Assembly: GCF_000710915.1 (NCBI RefSeq)
Contig: NZ_BAUA01000069.1
Coordinates: 1 to 43,262, forward strand
Direction: 5' to 3'
DNA: 43,262 bases
Origin: Nocardia brasiliensis IFM 10847
GTDB taxonomy: Bacteria > Actinomycetota > Actinomycetes > Mycobacteriales > Mycobacteriaceae
Shown here: positions 33,520-43,100 of the stretch, one piece after another
Layout: the number at the start of each line of letters is the position of its first letter
Position numbering within the stretch: position 1 is the first letter of the stretch
Translations under genes and position numbers: made by a program
The notes under the pieces: generated by a model
Databases searched by the model: none
The model's input: the letters and a program-made list of their open reading frames with translations, nothing else
Told to the model about the DNA's origin: nothing

Positions 33520-34869
33520 CTAGCAGTCCACATCTTGAACTTCGTTGGATTCTCGGCGAGTCCGGAACTCCCACTGGTCGCGGAGCACCCGCGCGGCAAC
33601 CGAAGGGACGAAAAGTTTCGCCGGTGTCGACCTCATCTGCAAAGTTTCCAGGAACACTCGCTGAACGTCACGGTCCCGGGTACCGCATGCCTGCACACGG
33701 TCCAGATACCGATGCAGCGGAGAAGGATCCGCGGTAAGCCACCGGCGGTCCGCCGTGGCCGCCATCAACCACGGCCACCGCAGCTGCCACAGCAGTGCCT
33801 GGTGGTATCGCATCGCGAATCGGTGGCCGCCTACGTGATATTCGAGGTGACGGTCGAGCAACGCCGCAGCCAATGCCGCGGCTGTCATACCTTGTGCGTA
33901 GACAGGGTTGAAAGCGACCACCGCATCGCCAACGCGCACCAAATTGGCTGGCTGGCGCCGCAATCGTTCCAGCCGGTTGCGCCTGCTCGTGGTGGAGGTA
34001 CTGACCTTCACCGGAGTCAGTGCAGTCGCGGCGCCGATCGCATCGGCCAGCATCGGACTGGACAGCGACCGCGCGTAGTACTCGAACAGCTCTTCGTTAT
34101 GTGTCGGCCGGTCGTGTCCGGCGCCGATCAGAGTCACGAGCCACCGGTCACCCTCCACAGGCATGAGCACGCCACCGCGGCGCGACTGGGGCGGTATGGC
34201 CTGGATGTAGCACGCACGCCAATCTGCGTTATGCCCGAACGGAATTCGGTACAGCCGACTGGCGTAACCGAGGCCAGCGGTGATGATGGTGGCCGTCGGT
34301 GCCGGGTATCCGCTCTCGGTGAGCCAGCGGTCTACTCGGCTGACGCGGCCGGTCGCGTCGATCACCAGATCGGCCTCGATCTCACCATGCACTGCCCCGG
34401 AGACCCGGACGGCGCGCACCGAATCCCGTTCCATGACGAGTCCGGTCGCTACTGTGCCGGCTGCTAGGGACACCGGGGGACGGCATATCTCAGTGCGCAA
34501 CACCCATTCCAAGAGTTCACGGGTTGCTCCGGTGGCGACCAGGTCGTGGCAGAACTGGGCGCCGCGACCGGCTGGGCCGTGAATCGCTACCTCGGCGGCG
34601 AAATCGGCGGTCACCGCACCCGCCGCCGCCAGCCGCGCGTCGAAACCCGGTACCAGAAGGCTGATTTCTCGCCGCCCGCGATCGGTCAAGGCATGGACGT
34701 GGTCGGACTGTGGTGTGCCACGTCGTGGTGCGGGCATCGCTGGTAGGTCATCGCGTTCGATGATCAGCACCCGGTCGAAATGGCGGCAGGCCGCGGCCGC
34801 CGCGAGCAGACCCGCGATTCCGCATCCGAGTACGACCGCCGTCGCGGTACGCATCGGGTGTTGATCCAC
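33520..34869 (-). CDS. FAD-dependent monooxygenase
   Basis: A 449-residue flavin monooxygenase-like protein: the dinucleotide fold AVVLGCGIAGLLAAAAACRH, then the FAD-contact region RTEICRPP, ADLVIDATGRVSRVDRWL and the second FAD motif NLVRVGDAVVAFNPVYAQGM. This is the group of tailoring hydroxylases and epoxidases found in polyketide and terpenoid loci. The GTG start at 34869 has GGAG eight bases upstream and lies three bases after the stop of the membrane-protein gene. An ATG at 34854 is the alternative. It probably oxidises the product of the upstream polyketide synthase. Confidence 0.88.
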   Translation of the reverse strand: MDQHPMRTATAVVLGCGIAGLLAAAAACRHFDRVLIIERDDLPAMPAPRRGTPQSDHVHALTDRGRREISLLVPGFDARLAAAGAVTADFAAEVAIHGPAGRGAQFCHDLVATGATRELLEWVLRTEICRPPVSLAAGTVATGLVMERDSVRAVRVSGAVHGEIEADLVIDATGRVSRVDRWLTESGYPAPTATIITAGLGYASRLYRIPFGHNADWRACYIQAIPPQSRRGGVLMPVEGDRWLVTLIGAGHDRPTHNEELFEYYARSLSSPMLADAIGAATALTPVKVSTSTTSRRNRLERLRRQPANLVRVGDAVVAFNPVYAQGMTAAALAAALLDRHLEYHVGGHRFAMRYHQALLWQLRWPWLMAATADRRWLTADPSPLHRYLDRVQACGTRDRDVQRVFLETLQMRSTPAKLFVPSVAARVLRDQWEFRTRRESNEVQDVDC

Positions 34870-34872
34870 GAG

Positions 34873-35661
34873 TCACTCCACCGGCACCGAGGCGCCGCGA
34901 GTCGCTGCCGCCTTCGGTAGAAACATCGACAGTAGGTACACCATGGCGATCTCCGTCCCGATCGCCAGCAACGCCCACAGCGTGATCCACGGTTCTCCTG
35001 GATTTGTGTGTGTGCCGATCACCAGCGGCCAACCGGCGACGAAAGTCAATGCGAGATAGCCGCTGCCGACGAGGGGGACGGTCAGCAGCCACTGCCATCC
35101 GCTGATCCGCTGATCGAGCAGATACAGCAGGGTGCCGAGCAGAATGGCCATCGACATGTATGTCGGAGCCCAGGCGATCGGAAAGTCGAACACTCGCAAC
35201 GCTTGTCCGGCCTTGTAGCTGTACAGCCCGGTATGGATGTAGGGCAATTCGGCGAGCGCATCGATGAGGCTCGTCACGCCGAACAACAGCCAGAGCCGAA
35301 TCCGGGGCCACTGCTCTTTCATGGCGTAGAACGCCACGTACGAAACGAAACAGACCCACATCGGGTAGGTGAATACGCACCAGAGCGGTTCCTCCGCGGT
35401 GGCGAGGTATCCGAAGATTCCCGGCGAGATGCCGGTCGGCGCACCGACTTCGATGTTCGCGAGGGTCTGGAATGCCGGGTCGTTTAGCCAGCCGATGACG
35501 GCTCCGACGATCAGCACGAACATCTGCGGGCGTCGTTCGGTGCGCCATTCGTGCCACCCCCAGGCCGCGAGCGCGATCGTGATGAAGGTGCCGAGGGCTA
35601 TCGTCACCGCTGCCGCGGTGTTGCGGACGGTGTCGGACGCGGCAATGGTTTCGATAATCAA
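34873..35661 (-). CDS. Multi-pass membrane protein, possibly AveC-like spirocyclase
   Basis: A 262-residue protein with about seven hydrophobic segments and short loops. Notable are VIGWLNDPAFQTLANIEVG and LIDALAELPYIHTGLY, with acidic residues placed between helices. The general layout (N/Q-DP motif after the second helix, E-x-P in a later one) reminds me of the AveC-like spirocyclase family of actinomycetes. AveC itself acts in avermectin spiroketal formation. The likeness is by eye only and could be wrong. The start is an unusual TTG at 35661 that overlaps the synthase stop (TTGA), so translation is coupled to the polyketide synthase, which supports a biosynthetic role. Confidence 0.6.
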   Translation of the reverse strand: MIIETIAASDTVRNTAAAVTIALGTFITIALAAWGWHEWRTERRPQMFVLIVGAVIGWLNDPAFQTLANIEVGAPTGISPGIFGYLATAEEPLWCVFTYPMWVCFVSYVAFYAMKEQWPRIRLWLLFGVTSLIDALAELPYIHTGLYSYKAGQALRVFDFPIAWAPTYMSMAILLGTLLYLLDQRISGWQWLLTVPLVGSGYLALTFVAGWPLVIGTHTNPGEPWITLWALLAIGTEIAMVYLLSMFLPKAAATRGASVPVE

Positions 35662-38600
35662 GGCGACACCTCGAAGGTCGGTCCCGATGTGACAGCGGAA
35701 TTCGGAGGCTCCGTGACGGTGACCGGGGTTCCGATGCCTGCTCCGGTAGCCGCTGGATGGCTGGTGTCCGGCTCGACGTCGAGACCGAGATGCCCGAGCA
35801 ACCAGTCCGCCAGCCCCGCTGCGGTCGGCGTCACCCAGATGACACCGGGCTTCATCTCGGTGCGCAACCCTCGCTGCAGCCGCTGCTGGAGCTGTACCCC
35901 GGCCAGCGAATCGAGTCCGAGCATCACGATGCTGGTGTGCGGGCCGATGTAGCGTCCGGTGCCGCCGAGCAGATCGCGGATGCAGTCGACGACGAAACGT
36001 TCGAGCACTTCTCGGCGCGCACCGGTGGTCGGCGCGGTGGTCAGCTGTGCCCGCAACGGTGCCTCGTCCTCTTCCACATCGGCGCCGGATAGGCTCGTGG
36101 CCAGCAATGTGGTGCTGCGCGCGCCAAGATAGGGTTCGGTCCACCGGTCGAGATCGAGCGGGGAATACGCGACCCGGTCGTACCCGGCGGCAAGAATGCG
36201 TTCGAGCGCGTCGACGCCGTCGGCCGGATCGATCGTGACGAAACCTCGGTCGGCGAGATGTTGTCCACGCCCGATGTTTCCCCAAGGCCCCCAGTGGATT
36301 GCGGTCGCCGGCAACCCCTGCGATCGACGCCAGGCCACGAACTCGTCGAGGAACGAGTTCGCCGAAGCATAGGCGCCCTGTCCGGGCGAGCCGATGAGTG
36401 CCGCGACCGAACCGTAGACAACGAAAAAATCCAACGGCTGGGTTGCGGTGGATAGATGCAGGGTCCATGCCCCCTCGGCCTTGGCGTGCCATACCCGGCG
36501 CAGCAGTGATTCGTCGATATCGACCAGGAGTGCGTCCTCGATGACGGCAGCAGCGTGGATGACACCACGCAGCGGCAAACCATCGCGCGTCGCCGCGGCC
36601 ACGGCCCGCGCCGCGACCGCGCTGTCGGCGATGTCGCCGAGCACCACCTCGACGCGGGCACCAAGTCGGTCGAGCGCCGCGATCGTCGCCGGGTTCGGCG
36701 CGGTCCGGCCACACACGATGATTTGCCCGGCGCCGCTGGCTGCCAGTCGTTGTGCCGTGGCCAGGCCCAGCCCGCTCAGCCCGCCGGTGACCAGATACGC
36801 GCCGTCGGCCCGTGCCCGTGCGGCGGGCGCCGCCAGTTCGGGTACCTCGCCGCACAGTTGATGAACGAAGCGTTCTCCCGCACGAAGGACGATCTCGGTG
36901 GCCGGCAGCGCCATGTTCGTCAGTTCGTCGGCGATCGCGGTGTCGGTGGCCTGCCCGTCGGTGTCGATGCAGCTCATCCGCAGTTCCGGATGTTCGTAGG
37001 CACTGACGCGGAGCAGCCCCCGAACGCCGGAAATGGTCAACGCGTCGGCGGCGGTCGAATCCTGGGCCACCACCCACAGCCGGGGTACACGCGACAGCTG
37101 GGTGAGCTGCCGCAGTATCGCGGCGACATTCGCGGTCGCGGCGCGGGCCCGCTCGGCCGGTCCGGCGTCGCCTGGATGGTCACGGTCGCTCACGGCGTCG
37201 ATCAGGACGGCAACCGCGTCCGCGTCTTCGGGTATCGCGTCGCCGATCGGCACGATATGACAGCGACTGCCCCGGGCGCGCAGTTGATCGGCGAGCCGCG
37301 TAGCCCGTTCGTCGCCGGACCGGCCGGTCGACAGGACCCAACTGCGCCGGTCCGCGGTCGGAGGCCGATGACCGACGGGTTCGGGGACCACGCGCACGTA
37401 CGCGAGCCGTGACGCGAACCGCTGGTCAGGCGGGGTCACATTCCGCACCGTCAGCCCGCACAGTTCCGCGACAATCTCTCCTTCCAAGGTGGTGAGTACC
37501 ACGGTGGCGGTGCAACCGAGGCCGTCAGCGCGGTCCAGACGGGCCGTCACAGTTCGGGTGTGGGCCGTGTTGCCATGGACCCGTACTTCGCCGAACCCGG
37601 CCACCACGACGGGCCCGGAATCGATGCCGTGGTGCGTGATCCAGGCCGCAACAGCAACCTGTACCGCTTGGTCGGCCATGGCCGGATGCAGCGACATCTC
37701 GGACGCGCCGACCCGCGCGGTGTCGTGCAGCGAGACGGTGGCAGCGACCAGATCCTCGGTGGGATGCACCAGGATTCGCGATATCGCGGTGAACGCCGTC
37801 CCGTGCTGCACGTTGTGTTTGTCGCGGAACGTTCGATGCAGTTCGGAAACAGGGAATTCCCGCCACCCGGCCGTGTCCGACGGTGCCGAAGGCTGCGGAT
37901 CACCGACAGTCTCCTGCACCCGGCCGCGGGCATGAACCAGAATGGAATCACCGCTGCCGGTGAGCACTTCGACCAGCGCATGATCGGCGTCGCGTCGCAA
38001 CCGCACGGTCACGGTCGGTTCCGGCTCGAGCACCACCGGGCTGGTGGCAACGAAATCGCACACCGTCACTCGATGCTTACCAAAAACGACCCGTCCGGCG
38101 GCCAGGATCATCTCCAGCAGTGCAGTTCCGGGCAGTACCGCGACTCCGGCGATGCGATGATCGGACAGCCAGGGCAGCTGATCCGGCCCGATCGGCGTCT
38201 GCCATAGATGTGTGTTCGGCGCCGCCGGATCCGCGACGTGCCCACCGAGCAGCGGATGCTGGGAGGCACCGACTAACCCGGGTGCGACCAGGCGGTACAC
38301 GGGTGATTCGCCACCGTGCCGGACGCGATCCCAGGAGGTACCGGGCACGTCGGTCAGCGTGCCGGCGGCGTAGCGACGCCGCCAGTCGATCCGGTGTCCG
38401 GCGACGTGCACCGCACCCAGGTGGCCGAGCAGTGCCGTCGTATCGGAAACCCCTTCGCGCAGGGTTCCCACCGCGACCGTGTCGGTGTGTCCCTGTGCCT
38501 CAGCGATTTCGATGATGGGCCGGACTGCCAATGGATGCGGCGTGCATTCGATGAACAGCCGGTGCCCGTCGCGCAATGCCGTCTCGACGGCGCGCCTGAA

Positions 38601-40955
38601 CTGGACCGGGGCACGCTGGTTGCGCACCCAGTACCCGGCGTCGATCGGACCGGGCGCGCCCGGATCGTCCGCCACGGTGGACAGGAAGTGGATCTGGGGG
38701 TGTGCGACCGGAATTCCCGCCAATGCGGTGGCCAGCGGTCCGAGTATCGAATCGACATGCGGTGAATGCGATGCCACGTCCACATCGATCATCCGGGCGG
38801 TCACACCGTCGGCGTTCCAGCGTTCGACCAGTCGTCGGATTTGTTCTGCGTCACCCGAGATCACCGTAATCGACGGTGCGGTCAGTACGGCGAGATCGAC
38901 CCCGGGAGCATCGGCCAGCGCGTTCCGCACATTCGCTTCGCCGAGCAGCACCGATGCCATCGCACCGCCAGATATACCGGCCAGCAGTGCCGAGCGGCGG
39001 CAGATTATCCGGGCTCCGTCGACCGGGTCCAGACCGCCGGCTACGACGCAGGCGGCGATCTCTCCGAGGGACTGGCCGATCACGGCCGCGGGCTCGACCC
39101 CCCAGGAACGCCATGTCGCGGCGAGTCCGATCTGGATCGCGTACAGGGTCGGCTGAATCCGGTCCAGGGTGCTCATCCGATCTGGGTGCAGAATCATGTC
39201 CCGGATGTCGAACCCGGCAAGCGAACGCACGGTCGGTTCGACCAGATCCAGCGCCGCCCCGAATGCTGGCTCGTCCGCCAGCAACCCTCGGCACATTCCT
39301 GGTCGCTGAGAGCCCTGGCCTGTGAACACGAATACCGGCCCGGGATGGTCGGGCGGTAGGTGGGCCACCCCGGAAACCACACCGTTCGGATCGAGTCCAC
39401 GCGCGTACTGCTCGGCTCGTTCACGCAGCTGTCCGCGGTTCTCGGCGACCATGCACACCCGATGCGCTGTCGCGGTGCGCCGCACGGCCAGGGTGTGTGC
39501 GACATCGAGCAGATTCGCATCGGGTTCGGCATCCAGCCATCGCGCCAGCCGGGCCGCGGCACCGGCAACGCCAGGCTGTGAACCACCCGACAGCGGGAAC
39601 ACCAGGGCACTCGTCGCCGCCCGGCGCGCAGCGGGCGCGGCGGGCGGCGCTTCGACGATGACGTGCGCGTTGGTTCCGGTGACACCATAGGACGACACTG
39701 CGGCGAGCCGGCCCGGTCCGGGTACCGGCCACGAGGTGAGTTCGGTGGGGACGAAGATCCGTGACCCGGTGTTCCGGACGATCGACGGATTCCAGGAGCG
39801 GAAGTTCAGATTCGGCGGAATGACCCCACGGCGTAGGCATTCCACCACTTTGACGAGGCCGGCGAGCCCGGATACGGGCTCCGAGTGGCCGATATTGGTC
39901 TTGATCGAGCCGAGCGCACACCGCCCCCGCCCGGCCCCGTACACGTCGTCGATGGAACTGTATTCCACCGGGTCGCCGACGGCGGTTCCCGGACCGTGCG
40001 CTTCCACCAGCCCCACATCGCCAGGGTCGATCTCCGCCAGTTCCACGGTCCGCCGGAACAGAGCGCGCTGCATCATCGTCGACGGTGCAGTCAGCCGGGT
40101 GGACTGCCCGTCGTTGTTCACCGACGATCCGCGAACGACCGCCAGGACCCGATCACCGTCGCGCCGGGCGTCCGAAAGCCGTTTCAGCACCAGGGTGGCC
40201 GCACCTTCTCCGCGCACATAGCCGTCGGCTCTGCTGTCGAACGCATGGCAGGCACCGCACGGGGAAAGCAGCAACGGCGCCTCGCTGTAGTGCGTTGAGG
40301 GGGATAGCATCAGCAGCACCGCGCCGGCGAGCGCCACGTCACAGTCTCCGAGAGTCAGAGCGCCGCAAGCGGTGTCGAGGGCAACCAGTCCCGACGAACA
40401 GTGCGTACTGATGACCATGGACGGGCCGCGCAGGTCCATGGCGAAGGCGACGCGACCGGCCGCGGAGGCGGTGAAGTTCCCGAACAGGTAGGCAGGATTG
40501 GGGGCGTCCTCCGCTGGATGCGCGTCCCGGAACAGATTGTCCGGTGCGTAGGTGCCCATGTAGACACCGGTGCGGGTACCCCGGAGGTTTTCGACGGGAA
40601 TGCCCGAGTGTTCCACTGCCTCCCAAGCCACTTCCGTGAGCACTCGAAATTGCGGGTCCACCCAGGCCTGTTCGGTAGGGGCGACCGAGAGTGCCTGTGG
40701 ATCCCATGCCCACACATCTCCGTCGAGGAAACAACCACGTGAGGTACGGGCTGCCAGATCGGGGTCGTGGATCGACGCCATCCGAGCGGCATCCCAGCGG
40801 TCCAGCGGGATGGGGCCGACCGTCGACCTAGCCGCCGCCGCGAGACGCCACAGCTCGGCAGGGGAACCGACGCCACCGGGGAACCGGCAGCCTATTCCGA
40901 TGATCGCGATCGGAGATGATGCTGAAGCCGACACTGGTTCACCCACCGAATTCAT
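35658..40955 (-). CDS. Type I polyketide synthase, KS-AT-DH-KR-ACP
   Basis: A single-module synthase of 1765 residues. KS (about 14-435): Cys186 in ISTHCSSGL, His320 in VEAHGPGT, His357 in TNIGHSEP. AT (about 540-850): GQSLGE with Ser629, and VASH at 727-730, which in the usual code leans to methylmalonyl-CoA. DH (about 895-1175): His933 in DHRIAGVAVLPG and Asp1095 in HPAMADQAVQ. KR (about 1380-1600): TGGLSGLG, with Ser1516, Tyr1529 and Asn1533. ACP: LGLDSLAG with Ser1683. All catalytic residues are present. There is no enoyl reductase, thioesterase or docking domain, so the product should be an unsaturated chain, made once or iteratively and released by another enzyme. The KS has His where DTACSS normally has Ala, and the AT has Gln in place of His in GHSxGE. 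Confidence 0.96.
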   Translation of the reverse strand: MNSVGEPVSASASSPIAIIGIGCRFPGGVGSPAELWRLAAAARSTVGPIPLDRWDAARMASIHDPDLAARTSRGCFLDGDVWAWDPQALSVAPTEQAWVDPQFRVLTEVAWEAVEHSGIPVENLRGTRTGVYMGTYAPDNLFRDAHPAEDAPNPAYLFGNFTASAAGRVAFAMDLRGPSMVISTHCSSGLVALDTACGALTLGDCDVALAGAVLLMLSPSTHYSEAPLLLSPCGACHAFDSRADGYVRGEGAATLVLKRLSDARRDGDRVLAVVRGSSVNNDGQSTRLTAPSTMMQRALFRRTVELAEIDPGDVGLVEAHGPGTAVGDPVEYSSIDDVYGAGRGRCALGSIKTNIGHSEPVSGLAGLVKVVECLRRGVIPPNLNFRSWNPSIVRNTGSRIFVPTELTSWPVPGPGRLAAVSSYGVTGTNAHVIVEAPPAAPAARRAATSALVFPLSGGSQPGVAGAAARLARWLDAEPDANLLDVAHTLAVRRTATAHRVCMVAENRGQLRERAEQYARGLDPNGVVSGVAHLPPDHPGPVFVFTGQGSQRPGMCRGLLADEPAFGAALDLVEPTVRSLAGFDIRDMILHPDRMSTLDRIQPTLYAIQIGLAATWRSWGVEPAAVIGQSLGEIAACVVAGGLDPVDGARIICRRSALLAGISGGAMASVLLGEANVRNALADAPGVDLAVLTAPSITVISGDAEQIRRLVERWNADGVTARMIDVDVASHSPHVDSILGPLATALAGIPVAHPQIHFLSTVADDPGAPGPIDAGYWVRNQRAPVQFRRAVETALRDGHRLFIECTPHPLAVRPIIEIAEAQGHTDTVAVGTLREGVSDTTALLGHLGAVHVAGHRIDWRRRYAAGTLTDVPGTSWDRVRHGGESPVYRLVAPGLVGASQHPLLGGHVADPAAPNTHLWQTPIGPDQLPWLSDHRIAGVAVLPGTALLEMILAAGRVVFGKHRVTVCDFVATSPVVLEPEPTVTVRLRRDADHALVEVLTGSGDSILVHARGRVQETVGDPQPSAPSDTAGWREFPVSELHRTFRDKHNVQHGTAFTAISRILVHPTEDLVAATVSLHDTARVGASEMSLHPAMADQAVQVAVAAWITHHGIDSGPVVVAGFGEVRVHGNTAHTRTVTARLDRADGLGCTATVVLTTLEGEIVAELCGLTVRNVTPPDQRFASRLAYVRVVPEPVGHRPPTADRRSWVLSTGRSGDERATRLADQLRARGSRCHIVPIGDAIPEDADAVAVLIDAVSDRDHPGDAGPAERARAATANVAAILRQLTQLSRVPRLWVVAQDSTAADALTISGVRGLLRVSAYEHPELRMSCIDTDGQATDTAIADELTNMALPATEIVLRAGERFVHQLCGEVPELAAPAARARADGAYLVTGGLSGLGLATAQRLAASGAGQIIVCGRTAPNPATIAALDRLGARVEVVLGDIADSAVAARAVAAATRDGLPLRGVIHAAAVIEDALLVDIDESLLRRVWHAKAEGAWTLHLSTATQPLDFFVVYGSVAALIGSPGQGAYASANSFLDEFVAWRRSQGLPATAIHWGPWGNIGRGQHLADRGFVTIDPADGVDALERILAAGYDRVAYSPLDLDRWTEPYLGARSTTLLATSLSGADVEEDEAPLRAQLTTAPTTGARREVLERFVVDCIRDLLGGTGRYIGPHTSIVMLGLDSLAGVQLQQRLQRGLRTEMKPGVIWVTPTAAGLADWLLGHLGLDVEPDTSHPAATGAGIGTPVTVTEPPNSAVTSGPTFEVSP

Positions 40956-41634
40956 TCACGGGCACTGCCGAGACCAGCTCACGGAAACTTCGCCGCAGCG
41001 CGAAATCAACCGAATGTTGATCTGCCACAAGAGGTTCGATAGATCGCTTCCAGGAATCCGGTCGATGCTCTAGCTCGGCGAAACGGATACCCGTTGACGG
41101 AACAGTAGCTTTCGATCCAGCGGCACAGCGTCGAATTGACACCGTCTAATGTTGGGTGCCGCGCGGTCCGTTATCGCAGCTACTGTGCCGGTACCTGCGC
41201 TGGCAACCACCGTCAAGACATCACGCGAATCGTTGCCCACCGCGCCGGGGACACACAATCCTCCCGACATGGGCCAGGCCCGGTAGATCGCGGACAACCT
41301 TCAGCTCGGTCGCCCGCCAACCTTAAGCCACCCTAAAGATATTCCAGCCCCATTGACGTAATCACCCGGCGGGTCCGGGCTACAGCAACGCACGCTACTC
41401 GCAACGAAGCGGTACATCGAAAGCCATGGCTCGGGCATCCCCGTTCGTCGGGTAGGTCTCGCTAGCGCCCTTCTCGCAAATGATCAGATGTGGCAGTTCT
41501 GCGAACACCCCCGATCCGAGTCGAAGATCCGCAGGTCGCGATTCACATAACCACGCCGAGGCGACGAATGACGAGGGTCGGGCGTTCACATTCCTCGCGC
41601 GGTCTCGAAGGGTGAGCCCACCCGCCGGGCGGAC
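40956..41634. other. Region upstream of the polyketide synthase
   Basis: About 680 bases with no gene I can support. A 67-codon minus-strand frame (41142-40939, GTG start) overlaps the synthase start by 17 bases, and a 64-codon frame lies at 41589-41395. Neither has recognisable motifs. A minus-strand TTGACG at 41216-41211 could be the -35 of a promoter, but no good -10 follows. Confidence 0.4.
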
Positions 41635-41862
41635 TCACATCGCGGCCAGGAGTGCTTTCGCGCCCTCGTAGGCTTCGTCGATCGAGGGTTGGATCCGCGA
41701 GCGCAGAAGGATGAATCCCGCCTCTCCCTTGTCCCGCAGAAGAATCTGGAACGTTAGTGCCCGCCGGGTGCCGCACAGCCAATCCATCAGGCTCCCGGCT
41801 GAGGGAAAGAGCAGGTCCGCCGGCCTGCCACTGGACCATCGCACGACGATGACAATCGACAT
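41635..41862 (-). CDS. Small protein of unknown function
   Basis: A 75-residue protein starting with a hydrophobic strand (MSIVIVVRW) and ending in a helix-like tail (SIDEAYEGAKALLAAM). The middle part (RALTFQILLRDKGEAGFILL) alternates polar and hydrophobic residues like a beta hairpin. No family is recognised and no strong ribosome site precedes the ATG. It lies 64 bases downstream of the DUF1152 gene in the same direction and may be co-transcribed with it. Confidence 0.4.
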   Translation of the reverse strand: MSIVIVVRWSSGRPADLLFPSAGSLMDWLCGTRRALTFQILLRDKGEAGFILLRSRIQPSIDEAYEGAKALLAAM

Positions 41863-41926
41863 GACCGCTCATCGATGCAGCGGTGGTCGCGAATGCGGTG
41901 GCGCCGCAGTGGCGCGGGCGAGGATC

Positions 41927-42831
41927 TCACCGCCTACACCCGTTGCCTCGACGCCTTGTCGAATCCTTGACCGGTAGCCCGATATCGCTGTAGCCGCGAC
42001 GGTCCCGGATGGTTTGCTCGGCGAGTTCCAGTGAAGGACTGCCGGACAGGTCGGCGGCGAGAGAGGGCGCGGCTACTTCAAGGGCGTCGACTTCGTACAC
42101 CCTCGTTGCGTCATCGGTGATGCTGATGAGCGCGTCACGTTGCGTTTCGGCGACGCCACGCCATCCTCGGGCGGCGGCGCATAGAAGTCCGTTGGCCTCG
42201 GAGGGATGCCAGTTCCACACTTCAGCGACTACCGACACGTCCCCGGTATTCAGCTCGGTGATCGCCGTCGACTGGTATCGGTCTAACAGTGTGCGGAGTT
42301 GGGTGGCGCGAGCTCTCCGTCGAGGCCGACACCGGCGATCCGCAGGTGAAGCGGCAGGTCCGACTGTTCGGCTGCGGCCAGCGTGAGCGAATCGGCCAAC
42401 GGGCTACGCAGGCCGGCCTCGTGTCCCTCGGCGAGGACATCACCGCCGATGTCGATGATGATCAGCGCGTGTGCGCCGAACAGTTGGCAGGCAGCGCGGA
42501 ACTGGGCCGAGAGTCCGATCGAACCGTCGGCTGGATCCATCAGCAGCAAAGGGTGCGCCAAGTAGGTAACAAGCTGCGGCAGTGTCGACTGGCCGGGACC
42601 GCGGAGGCGCGCCGACGCGGTCACCTCGGCAACCAGGTCGTGATGTCGGATCAGGCCGTCGAAGTCGCCGTGCGTTCGCGGCCCGGGAGTGGGGTCGACG
42701 ACCAGCCGGTCCCAGGAATAGCTCATGAGAGCGACCACGTCGAACTGGTGTCGAAGCTTTGCGGCGAGAACCGACGCCGTGACGATGTCACCGCCGCCGC
42801 CAGCGGCGACCGCAATTGCTGTGCTGGCCAT
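41927..42831 (-). pseudogene. DUF1152-family gene split by a frameshift
   Basis: Two frames together make one DUF1152 protein of about 300 residues. The first (42831 to 42283) gives AVAAGGGGDIVTASVLAAKL, MSYSWDRLVVDPTPGPRT, GPGQSTLPQLVTYLAHPLL and IDIGGDVLAEGHEAGLRSPL, then runs into a stop after GLDGELAPP. The next frame, shifted by one base, continues from about 42300 with QLRTLLDRYQSTAITELNTG, then WNWHPSEANGLLCAAARGWR and a normal family end near GYSDIGL. A one-base change near the CCACCCAAC stretch explains the break. It could be a true mutation or a sequencing error. The family has no established function; the Gly-rich N-terminus suggests nucleotide or phosphate binding. Confidence 0.78.
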
Positions 42832-43100
42832 AGAGTGGCTGATAGTAGCTTGCCCGGATACGCGTCACCTTGTTCCGTCTGGGGCATTGGTTACGAAACG
42901 AGCGTGCCCGACCTCACAAATTTTGGGGGAACGTGCGCCATTTGCTATCGCTACCAGCAAGGCCCCAGCGAACGGCAGGCGAACGGCCGCTCACTGGGGG
43001 ATATTGCCAGCAGACCATCGGGTTGCCAAATATTTGCTGATGCGGTGTTCTGTTCCTGGGATCTACCTCGTAGTAGGAACTTGGGAAGGGGGGCGCCGCG

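Noticed and set aside
34873..37077. Open frame of 734 codons reaching from the membrane protein gene into the PKS
   Set aside because: The N-terminal 470 codons are an Arg/Gly-rich shadow of the PKS. The real gene begins at the TTGA junction (35661).
40939..41142. 67-codon frame overlapping the PKS start by 17 bases
   Set aside because: It could be a leader gene, but it has a GTG start, no ribosome site and no recognisable sequence.
41395..41589. 64-codon minus-strand frame
   Set aside because: Protein-like in composition at its C-terminal end, but with no start signal or family, so it is only mentioned in the gap description.
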